A stretch of DNA of 43,598 nt, from assembly GCA_003220935.1 (NCBI GenBank), contig QHTT01000075.1:1-43598 (forward strand), written 5' to 3'. The DNA is from Gemmatimonadota bacterium (GTDB lineage: Bacteria; Gemmatimonadota; Gemmatimonadetes; Gemmatimonadales; GWC2-71-9). The notes beneath the pieces were generated by a model. It had not been told where the DNA came from. It saw nothing but the letters and a program-made list of their open reading frames with translations, and did not search any database. Positions 8,450 to 15,780 of this stretch are shown piece after piece (within the stretch, counting starts at the first letter, position 1; each line of letters opens with the position of its first letter). A program made the translations under genes and the position numbers.

Positions 8450-9701
8450 TGGCGGCGGGGTTCATCACGCGGCCCAGGAACAGAATCGTTCCCGAGAGAC
8501 GCTCGCGAATCGCAAAGACGAACGGGCGATCCACCACGATGGACGCGGGCACGCTCGTGACTCCGATCCCGACCGCCGTCGCGGCCGCCGCCTCCGTGCC
8601 TTCCTCGTTCACGTCCACGAAGGCCTTGTGCATGACGTCCGTAATGCACAGCGCCCCGCTCGGATTCATGCGTGTGAAGTCGGCGCGTTGCGACTCGCAG
8701 AACGCGGACGGCATCCCGAGCGCCTTCAGCACGGCGTTAATCGTGAGGCCGTAGGTGAGCGTGAACTTCGGCAGGAACACCTCGAAGGACCCGGAGTCGA
8801 GCCCGGCGATCCAGGCGCTCCAGCGCTCGCCGGTCAATCCCTGGACCAGCGACTCGATGCCGCTGGCCTGCTGTGGCAGCGCGATGGTCATGCTGTACGC
8901 TCCGCCCCCGTACGGCAGATCGAACACGATCAGGCCGTCGGCTCTCGCAACGCCCACGCGGACGGTGCGCCCGTGCGTCATCATCGGTACCGTGACGGCG
9001 GTGCCGTTCGCGAGTCGGAACGGTCCGGGCCGAGTCCGGCTCCCGTCGAACTGGGTGGTCCAGCTCCCCTTGAAGTAGATCGCGTCGATCAGGTAGGCGA
9101 CGACGTCGGAGCCGATCGGATCCGGCACGATCGCCGGGATCTTGCCGCCGGTCTGATCGCTGACCCAGCTGTTTATCGTGGGTGCGGCGCTGGGACTCCT
9201 GAAGTCGAGGCTCTCGACCCGCGCGTCGAAGTATGTCCTGGTCGCGGCGAGGAAATCGGGCGTCGGCGCGAATCGAGGGTCCGGGTCGTACCACACGGAG
9301 TTGGCGAGCGTGAACGCCACCTGCGGGTCGAGCCCTCGCAACAGCGCGATCAAGCTGCGGTAGGACCGCTCGACGTCGTCGAGCGTCAGGCCGTCGAGCT
9401 GCAGCACCTGCTGCATCTCGGTTTGCGTGGCGCCGGCGGCCCCGGTGTACGCCATACCGAGCGCCATCGCGGTGCTGAGCGGCGAGATGAACAGATTCGA
9501 ATCGGGGCCGGCCTGCCGCGCGATCTCACCGAACAGCGTGAAGGCGAATTGGTTGTCTCGGGCGATGAGGCCCTGTTCTGCGGCGCTGAGCTGGCGCGGC
9601 AGGGTGGTGATGGGTGGCGGTGCGGTCACGGGGGCTTCGCGGCACCGCGCGGCGAGCACGCCGACGGCCAGGGCCAGCAACGGACGGACGAGCGGTCTCA
9701 T
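8445..9701 (-). CDS. Exported serpin (serine/cysteine protease inhibitor)
   Basis: A 418-residue full-length serpin. Residues 1-19 form a signal sequence; Cys20 follows an Arg and is not a good lipobox. The serpin core is complete: NLFISPLSTAMALGMAY (about 69-85), FTLANSVWYD, INSWVSDQTGGKIP, AIYFKGSWTTQF, and the C-terminal DRPFVFAIRE and FLGRVMNP. The hinge of the reactive loop (EEGTEAAAAT, 366-375) has the small residues required for loop insertion, so the protein should be inhibitory. Aligning the loop with alpha-1-antitrypsin, with the same spacing to RPFVF, puts P1-P1' at Thr382-Ser383. This suggests an elastase-like or other non-trypsin target. It probably acts in the periplasm or outside the cell against host, predator or own proteases. 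Confidence 0.93.
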   Translation of the reverse strand: MRPLVRPLLALAVGVLAARCREAPVTAPPPITTLPRQLSAAEQGLIARDNQFAFTLFGEIARQAGPDSNLFISPLSTAMALGMAYTGAAGATQTEMQQVLQLDGLTLDDVERSYRSLIALLRGLDPQVAFTLANSVWYDPDPRFAPTPDFLAATRTYFDARVESLDFRSPSAAPTINSWVSDQTGGKIPAIVPDPIGSDVVAYLIDAIYFKGSWTTQFDGSRTRPGPFRLANGTAVTVPMMTHGRTVRVGVARADGLIVFDLPYGGGAYSMTIALPQQASGIESLVQGLTGERWSAWIAGLDSGSFEVFLPKFTLTYGLTINAVLKALGMPSAFCESQRADFTRMNPSGALCITDVMHKAFVDVNEEGTEAAAATAVGIGVTSVPASIVVDRPFVFAIRERLSGTILFLGRVMNPAAS

Positions 9702-9814
9702 GATCTCTCCCGAGACGGGTGCGTTCCTTGCATGACCGCCGCATTACCGGCGGACGGGCCGCGCAATTAACGGCCTACCGTAAATTACCCCCGGGACTCC
9801 CCCGCGAGGTCACA

Positions 9815-9910
9815 ATGAAGGTCGTCGCTGCGCTGATCGTCCGCTGTTGCGTCATCACCACGCTCGTCGCAGTCATCCGGGGTGGCGCGCACGACCACCC
9901 GCACTCGTGA
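9815..9910 (+). CDS. 31-residue hydrophobic peptide coupled to the permease gene
   Basis: A short ORF with a good ribosome binding site (GAGGT six bases before ATG). The product begins MKVVAALIVRCCVITTLVAV, a likely single membrane segment, and ends IRGGAHDHPHS with a His-rich tail. Its TGA at 9908-9910 overlaps the GTG start of the permease at 9907, so translation of the two is probably coupled. It may be a leader peptide controlling permease translation, a small subunit of the transporter, or just a coupling ORF. It is too short for family assignment. Confidence 0.5.
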   Translation: MKVVAALIVRCCVITTLVAVIRGGAHDHPHS

Positions 9911-11244
9911 CGTCACGCCCGGCGCTGCGGTTGGGGGGCCTGGTGGCGGTGATGTTCTTCACCGTCTCCGGTGGGCCGTTCGGCTTGGAAGGGCTCGTCG
10001 GGTCGGTCGGTCCCGGCGTGGCGATCCTGCTGCTTGTCGCGACGCCGCTCATCTACAGTGTCCCGGAGGCGCTGCTCATCGGGGAGCTGGCGTCCATGCT
10101 CCCCGCCGAGGGCGGCTACTACCAGTGGGTGAAGCGCGCCTTTGGGCGCTTCTGGGGCTTTTGGAACGGGTGGCTGTCCTGGGTCTACTCGCTGATCGAC
10201 ATGGCGATCTACCCGGTGCTGTTTCTGCAGTACCTGCGCTTCTTCTTGCCGGAGCTCGGTCGCCTCGAGTCGTGGCTCGTCGCGCTGGCGCTGATCTGGG
10301 GCGCCACCTGGCTCAACCTGCGGGGCACCCGGGTCGTGGGGACGGCGTCCGGATGGTTCGTGGCCCTCGTGCTCGCGCCGTTCGGCGTGCTCGCGACGGT
10401 GGCGTTGGCGCGCTGGCTCGGGCAACCGGCAACGCCGTTTCCCGCGACCCCGTTCCACGCAACGGGTACGTCGTTTCTCGGTGCCCTGGGCATCGGGGTC
10501 TCGCAAAGCATCTGGAACTACAGCGGGTGGGACAACGCGTCGACGATCGGCGGCGAGATCGAGCAGTCGTCGGCGACCTATCCGCGGGCGCTGGCGCGCG
10601 CGCTGCCGCTCGTCACCGCCGTCTATCTGCTCACGATACTTCCCGCGCTTGCGCTCACCGACTGGAAGACGTGGACCGACGGCGCGTGGCCTCAGATCGC
10701 GGGGGCCGTCGTCGGCCCCTGGCTCAGCGTCTGGGTCGCCGCCGCGGGTTTGGTGAGCGCGTTCGCGCTGTTCAACGCACTGCTCCTGGCGTACTCGCGC
10801 ATCCCGCTGGTCCTGGCGCAGGACGGGCTGCTCCCGGCCGCGCTGGCCCGGACGGACGAGCGCGGTACACCCCGCAACGCGGTGCTCGTGTCGGCGCTCG
10901 CGTACTCCGGGTTCACCCTCGTGCCGTTCGGCGGCCTGCTCGCGGGCGACGTGCTGCTGTACAGCGCAGCGCTGGCGCTCGAGTTCGGGGCGCTGCTGCA
11001 GCTGCGGCATGCCGAGCCGGCGCTGCGCGGTGCGTTCCGGGTGCCGCTGGGCGCCCCCGCCCTGGCGGTGCTCGGCGCCCTGCCAATCCTGCTCATCCTG
11101 AGCGCGGCGGGCCTCGAGATCCAGAGTCGCGAGATCGGCCTGCCCGGCGTGCTCGTCGCGGCAGTGTTGGCCGCGGCGGGCCCGGTCGCGTACGCGGCGC
11201 TGGGCGGCGGCCGGCGCAAGGTCAAGGAGGGAGTGGCCGCGTAG
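9907..11244 (+). CDS. APC-superfamily amino acid permease
   Basis: A 445-residue inner-membrane protein with about twelve hydrophobic segments. The first helix carries the APC signature region (FFTVSGGPFGLEGLVGSVGP), where unwound TM1 glycines bind the substrate amino and carboxyl groups. Other family features are PEALLIGELASMLPAEGGYY in helix 2 and WNYSGWDNASTIGGEIE in helix 6. The fold is thus AA_permease_2-like, with proton-coupled uptake or exchange of an amino acid or related amine. The start is the GTG at 9907 overlapping the small upstream ORF; the longer frame from 9847 would add a polar His/Arg-rich stretch that does not fit. Substrate cannot be deduced. The following SusC gene starts 107 bases later. 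Confidence 0.85.
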   Translation: MTSRPALRLGGLVAVMFFTVSGGPFGLEGLVGSVGPGVAILLLVATPLIYSVPEALLIGELASMLPAEGGYYQWVKRAFGRFWGFWNGWLSWVYSLIDMAIYPVLFLQYLRFFLPELGRLESWLVALALIWGATWLNLRGTRVVGTASGWFVALVLAPFGVLATVALARWLGQPATPFPATPFHATGTSFLGALGIGVSQSIWNYSGWDNASTIGGEIEQSSATYPRALARALPLVTAVYLLTILPALALTDWKTWTDGAWPQIAGAVVGPWLSVWVAAAGLVSAFALFNALLLAYSRIPLVLAQDGLLPAALARTDERGTPRNAVLVSALAYSGFTLVPFGGLLAGDVLLYSAALALEFGALLQLRHAEPALRGAFRVPLGAPALAVLGALPILLILSAAGLEIQSREIGLPGVLVAAVLAAAGPVAYAALGGGRRKVKEGVAA

Positions 11245-11351
11245 CCGGGATTTTCGGCCTCCTTGCGGACTGCACGAATCGCGCGCAAGCTAGCCCCGGA
11301 CCGTCCCGGGTTTCCGACTGTCACATCGCGCAACGAGGGTATGGAGGAGCC

Positions 11352-14258
11352 GTGGTCAAGCGCACTTGGTTCAGCACGCTCGCGCTGAGCTTGAGCGTCG
11401 GCATCGGCGCCGCGTTCGCCCAGCAGCGTCCCATCAGCGGGAAGGTGACGAGCGCCGCTTCGGGGGAGCCCGTCGCGGGGGCGACCGTCTCCGTGGTCGG
11501 CACGCCTGTCGCCGCGGTCACGAACGAGCGGGGGGAGTTCACGCTGAATGCGCCGGTAGGTGCCGCGACGCTGTTGATCCGCAACATCGGATTCAAGCAC
11601 CAGCAGATCGCGGTGGCGCCGGAGCAGAGCCGCGTGGAGGTGCGGCTCGAGCAGGACGTCTTCAACCTCGAGGCAGTGGTCATCACTGGCCAGGCGACGG
11701 CGGTCGAGCGACGCAACCTCGCCAACGCAGTGACCACCGTGAACGCGGAGCAGCTGACCCGGGCACCAACCCAGACACTGGAGAGCGCGCTGCAGGGCAA
11801 GGTGCCGGGCGCCGTGATCCAGATGAACTCCGGCGCGCCGGGTGGCGGCGGGCAGATCAACTTGCGGGGGGTGACGACGATCAACGGTGGCGTGGACCCC
11901 TTGATCGTGGTGGACGGGCTGGTGATCGCGAACGATGCGATCGGTAGCAACATGAACGCCATCACGGCGGCGGCGGCCGGCGGCAACGCGTCCAACCAGG
12001 ACAACCCCGTCAACCGCCTCGCGGACTTGAACCCCAACGACATCCAGAGTGTCGAATTCTTGAAAGGGGCGTCCGCCGCCGCGATCTACGGCTCGCAGGC
12101 AGCGAACGGGGTGATCGTCATCAGCACCCGGCGCGGGCGTCCCGGGGCGCCCCGCTTCAGCGTGACGCAGCGGTTCGGGACGGCGGCGCTCTCCAACACG
12201 CTCGGCTTCCGCGTGTTCAGCGACTCCAACGAGGCGAAGGCGGCGTTCGGCCCGACCGCGGCAAAATTCTGCAACCTGCCGGGCGGCAAGTGCCCGTTCT
12301 TCGACAACGAGACCGCGCTGTACGACGAGCACCCCCTCTCCACCGAGACCGACGCCAGCGTCACCGGGGGGAACGATCAGACGACCTACTACGTCTCGGG
12401 TCTCGTCAAGCAGGACGGCGGGATCGCGCCGAACACGGGCTATCAGAAGCAGTCGGTCCGGGCCAACCTCGACCAGCTGCTCGGCAGCCGATTCAAGGTC
12501 ACGCTAAACCTGAACGCCATTCACAGTCTGGCGAAACGCGGGATCTCGAACAACGACAACACCGGAACCAGCACCTTCCTCGTCTACCCGACGACGCCGA
12601 GCTTCGTGGACCTGCGGCCGGTCAACGGCGTGTACCCGACGAATCCGTTCGCGCCGTCCAACCCGTTGCAGACGTTTGCTGAGCTCAAGAACAACGAGGA
12701 TGTGTGGCGCATCCTCGGCACAACGACCGCGAGAGTAGAGGCAGTCACGACGGCGAGCCAGCGGCTTGTGCTCAGCCTGACGGGCGGCCTGGACTTCTTC
12801 AACCAGCGCAACGACATCCTCTCGCCGGCCGATCTCCAGTACGAGCCGTTCGACGGACAGCCCGGCACGGTCGTGCTCGGGAAGTCCTCCGACCTCCGGC
12901 TCAACCTCGTGGGCAGCGCGGTGCACACCTACAGCCCCGCCTCCAACGCCTTTCAGGCGACCACGTCGGCGGGCTTCCAATACGAGAAGCGCGATCTCAA
13001 CCTCACCAACGTCGTAGGCCGTACCATCGCGCTTGGCCTCCAGAACGTGAGCCAGGCTGCGAGCATCACGTCGACGCAGTCGGAGCAGCCCGTGAAGAAT
13101 GTGGGCCTGTACGGCCAGGAAGAGGTGCTCGCGGCGAGCCAACGGCTGCTCCTCACTGCGGGCTTCCGCGCGGACCGCTCCAGCGTGAACGGCGACCCGA
13201 GCAAGTACTTCTTCTTCCCGAAGGCTGCGGCGTCGTACCGGATCGTGCAACCGATCGGCGGCGTGGACGAGATCAAGCTGCGCGGCGCCTGGGGCCAAAC
13301 GGGCAACCCGCCGCTCTTCGGAGCGCGCTTCGTGCTCGATAGCACGCAGGCGATCGGCGGTCAGGTGGGGCAACTCGCGCCGTTCCAGTTCGGCGATTCG
13401 GCGATCACACCCGAGCGCAACACCGAGATCGAAACGGGGCTGGACGCGACCCTCGGGAAACAGTTCGCCACTGTGGGCGTGACGCTGTACCAGAAGACGG
13501 TCACAGACTTGCTCCTGGTGCAGTCGGTCGCGCCGTCGACGGGCTACCGGTTCCGCGTCTTCAACGGTGGTAAGCTGCGCAACCGGGGGATCGAGGCGTC
13601 GCTCGCCGTTTCGCCGGTGCGCACGGCAGAGCTGAACTGGATCGTGCGCTCGACCTTCTACCTGAACCGCAGCAAGATCGTGGAGCTGCCGGTCCCGGCG
13701 TTCAACACGGGGGGATTTGGCACGTCGCTCGGCGCGTTTCGCATCGCCAAGGACAGTTCGGCGACCCAGATCGTGGGGTCGGAAGGACTAGTGGGCGACG
13801 CCAACCCGGATTTCCAGATGTCGTTCTCGAGCGACGTCGACTACGAACGGTTCAGCCTCGGCTTCCTGTGGGACTGGAAGCACGGCGGGGACGTCATCAA
13901 CCTGACTCAGCTCTTGTACGATGCCTTCGGCAACTCGGTCGATCAGGTCCCGGCCGGGAACACCCGCATCGGCGCCTGGGCGGGCGGGAAGACCAAGGTC
14001 TACGTGCAGGACGCCTCGTACCTGAAGCTGCGCGAGCTGAACCTGTCCTACAACTTGCCGCCCCAGGTGCCGCAGCACTTCGGGATGCGCACGGCTCGGA
14101 TCTCCGTCGGCGGCCGTAACCTGCTGCGGTTCACGCCGTACAAGGGGCTCGACCCCGAGGTCTCGAACTTCGGCAACCAGGCCATTGCCCGGAACATCGA
14201 CGTGGCGCCATTCCCGCCGAGCCGCAGCTACTTCTTCTCGATCGACCTGGGGTTCTGA
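11352..14258 (+). CDS. SusC/RagA-type TonB-dependent outer-membrane transporter, copy 1
   Basis: A 968-residue outer-membrane protein. The order is: signal peptide (VKRTWFSTLALSLSVGIGAA, cut near FAQQ), a carboxypeptidase-regulatory-like domain (ISGKVTSAASGEPVAGATV, about 26-105), a TonB-box-like region (NLEAVVITGQ), the plug domain (ALQGKVPGAVIQMNSGAPGG, then PLIVVDG, then LKGASAAAIYGSQAANGVI) and a C-terminal beta barrel ending in an aromatic (SIDLGF). The plug signature GxxAAAIYGSxAANG is typical of SusC. It should import a ligand captured by the SusD-like lipoprotein encoded next. The start is GTG at 11352 with GGAG close upstream; the paralogue at 15781 starts in the same way (GTG, then VKRT). 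The ligand could be a glycan or peptide. Confidence 0.92.
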   Translation: MVKRTWFSTLALSLSVGIGAAFAQQRPISGKVTSAASGEPVAGATVSVVGTPVAAVTNERGEFTLNAPVGAATLLIRNIGFKHQQIAVAPEQSRVEVRLEQDVFNLEAVVITGQATAVERRNLANAVTTVNAEQLTRAPTQTLESALQGKVPGAVIQMNSGAPGGGGQINLRGVTTINGGVDPLIVVDGLVIANDAIGSNMNAITAAAAGGNASNQDNPVNRLADLNPNDIQSVEFLKGASAAAIYGSQAANGVIVISTRRGRPGAPRFSVTQRFGTAALSNTLGFRVFSDSNEAKAAFGPTAAKFCNLPGGKCPFFDNETALYDEHPLSTETDASVTGGNDQTTYYVSGLVKQDGGIAPNTGYQKQSVRANLDQLLGSRFKVTLNLNAIHSLAKRGISNNDNTGTSTFLVYPTTPSFVDLRPVNGVYPTNPFAPSNPLQTFAELKNNEDVWRILGTTTARVEAVTTASQRLVLSLTGGLDFFNQRNDILSPADLQYEPFDGQPGTVVLGKSSDLRLNLVGSAVHTYSPASNAFQATTSAGFQYEKRDLNLTNVVGRTIALGLQNVSQAASITSTQSEQPVKNVGLYGQEEVLAASQRLLLTAGFRADRSSVNGDPSKYFFFPKAAASYRIVQPIGGVDEIKLRGAWGQTGNPPLFGARFVLDSTQAIGGQVGQLAPFQFGDSAITPERNTEIETGLDATLGKQFATVGVTLYQKTVTDLLLVQSVAPSTGYRFRVFNGGKLRNRGIEASLAVSPVRTAELNWIVRSTFYLNRSKIVELPVPAFNTGGFGTSLGAFRIAKDSSATQIVGSEGLVGDANPDFQMSFSSDVDYERFSLGFLWDWKHGGDVINLTQLLYDAFGNSVDQVPAGNTRIGAWAGGKTKVYVQDASYLKLRELNLSYNLPPQVPQHFGMRTARISVGGRNLLRFTPYKGLDPEVSNFGNQAIARNIDVAPFPPSRSYFFSIDLGF

Positions 14259-14290
14259 CCATGCGCGCGCACAGCGAAGGGAGACCCGTT

Positions 14291-15706
14291 ATGAAGCCGG
14301 CGATGGTCGGGCTGACCTTAGCGACCGCCCTCGTGCTGGCCTGCGACTTCAACCTCACCGATCCCAACAGCCCGTCGCCACTCGGGCCGAACGCCACCGT
14401 CGACCAGGTGAGGTCGGCGGCCGTCGGCACGCTGGTCGCTCTCCGCGTCGACTTCCCGCGGTGGGTGCTCAATGGCGCGATCCTGGGGCGCGAGGGATAC
14501 CGGCTCGACACCGCCGACCCCCGATTCACGACCGAGTTGCTCCACGGTCCGCTCGATCCGAGCAACGACGCGTTCGGAGGCGGCCAATGGGCGACCCAGT
14601 TCCGCACCATCAAGAGCGGCTACGGGATCCTCAATGTGATCGGGTCGGCGAAGCTCGACACCAACGCCGCGAAGAACACGGCAGCGATCAACTCGGTCCG
14701 CGGGTATGTGCACACGATCCAAGCGCTCGCGTTCCTGATGGTCCTCAACTCGCACACCGAGGACTCCATCCCGATCGACGTGAACCACTCCCTCCCGTCC
14801 CTGGCGCCGCTCGTCACGAACGATTCGGCGTATCGCCATGTCATCTCCCTTCTCGATTCGGCGAGGACCGAGCTCCAGGCGGCCGGCACCGCGTTCCCGT
14901 TCGACCCGGGCCCGAGCTTTGCGGACTTCAACACGCCGGCGACGTTCCTCAAGTTCAACCGGGGGCTGGCCGCTCGAGCGTGGGCGTACCGGGCAAGCCC
15001 GTTCAAGCCTGGCGCGAATTGCGCGGCGTGCTGGGACTCTGCGGCTGCGGCCTTGGGAGCGTCGTTCCTCGCCCCGGCCGCGTCGCTTGATCTCGGCGCC
15101 TACATCTCCTTTGGCACCGGGAACCAGGACACGCCGAACCCCCTCGCGCAGGCCCCGGGGTCGGCGATCAACCTGGTGCATCCCTTCATCAAGGACTCGG
15201 CCGAGTTTCAGAGCGGCAGCACCACGCTCCGAGATCGGCGCTTCCTCGCGCGGGTGACGGCTCGACCCGACACGTTCTCGCTTGCCTGCTTGAGCTCGGC
15301 GTTGTCGTGGATCCACTACCCGACCCCGATCTCCTCCATTCCCATCATCCGGAACGAGGAGCTCATCTTGCTGGACGCGGAGGCCCAGTGGTTCAAAGCC
15401 GTGCCCAACAAGCTCCAGGCGGTGGCGGACTTGAACACGATTCGCCAGACATCCGGCGGCCTGGTGCCGACCACCGTGACCGCCGCCAGCACGGATTCGG
15501 TGTTCATCAACGATCTCCTGAAGCAGCGCCTGTACTCGCTCTTGTACGAGGGCGGGCACCGCTGGATCGACATGCGGCGGTACGGCCGGCTGTCGCAGGT
15601 CAAGCGGGACCGGCCCACGGGCTGCGCGGCGACCAAGGACACGGTGTCGGACAAGGTGTTCTCCACGCTGCCGATCAACAGTTTCGAGGTCCAGGCGCGC
15701 CAGTAG
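14291..15706 (+). CDS. SusD/RagB-family outer-membrane lipoprotein, copy 1
   Basis: A 471-residue surface lipoprotein partner of the SusC upstream. The signal peptide MKPAMVGLTLATALVLAC has a clear lipobox (V-L-A-C, Cys18). The ATG at 14291 is preferred because it gives this signal and is preceded by GAAGGGAGA. An ATG at 14261, three bases after the SusC stop, is also in frame and would mirror the start of the second SusD. The C-terminal half carries SusD-family hallmarks: IPIIRNEELILLDAEAQW, then NTIRQTSGG, then LLYEGGHRWIDMRRYGRL. It captures the ligand and hands it to the SusC pore. A 74-base gap separates it from the second pair, so one transcript is likely. Confidence 0.9.
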   Translation: MKPAMVGLTLATALVLACDFNLTDPNSPSPLGPNATVDQVRSAAVGTLVALRVDFPRWVLNGAILGREGYRLDTADPRFTTELLHGPLDPSNDAFGGGQWATQFRTIKSGYGILNVIGSAKLDTNAAKNTAAINSVRGYVHTIQALAFLMVLNSHTEDSIPIDVNHSLPSLAPLVTNDSAYRHVISLLDSARTELQAAGTAFPFDPGPSFADFNTPATFLKFNRGLAARAWAYRASPFKPGANCAACWDSAAAALGASFLAPAASLDLGAYISFGTGNQDTPNPLAQAPGSAINLVHPFIKDSAEFQSGSTTLRDRRFLARVTARPDTFSLACLSSALSWIHYPTPISSIPIIRNEELILLDAEAQWFKAVPNKLQAVADLNTIRQTSGGLVPTTVTAASTDSVFINDLLKQRLYSLLYEGGHRWIDMRRYGRLSQVKRDRPTGCAATKDTVSDKVFSTLPINSFEVQARQ

Positions 15707-15780
15707 CCGCGCCCGCCGGATATGGAGTGTTCGACACCCGTTCTGTTGCTTCACCCTGTAGCTCGGTTCGAGGAGGGATT

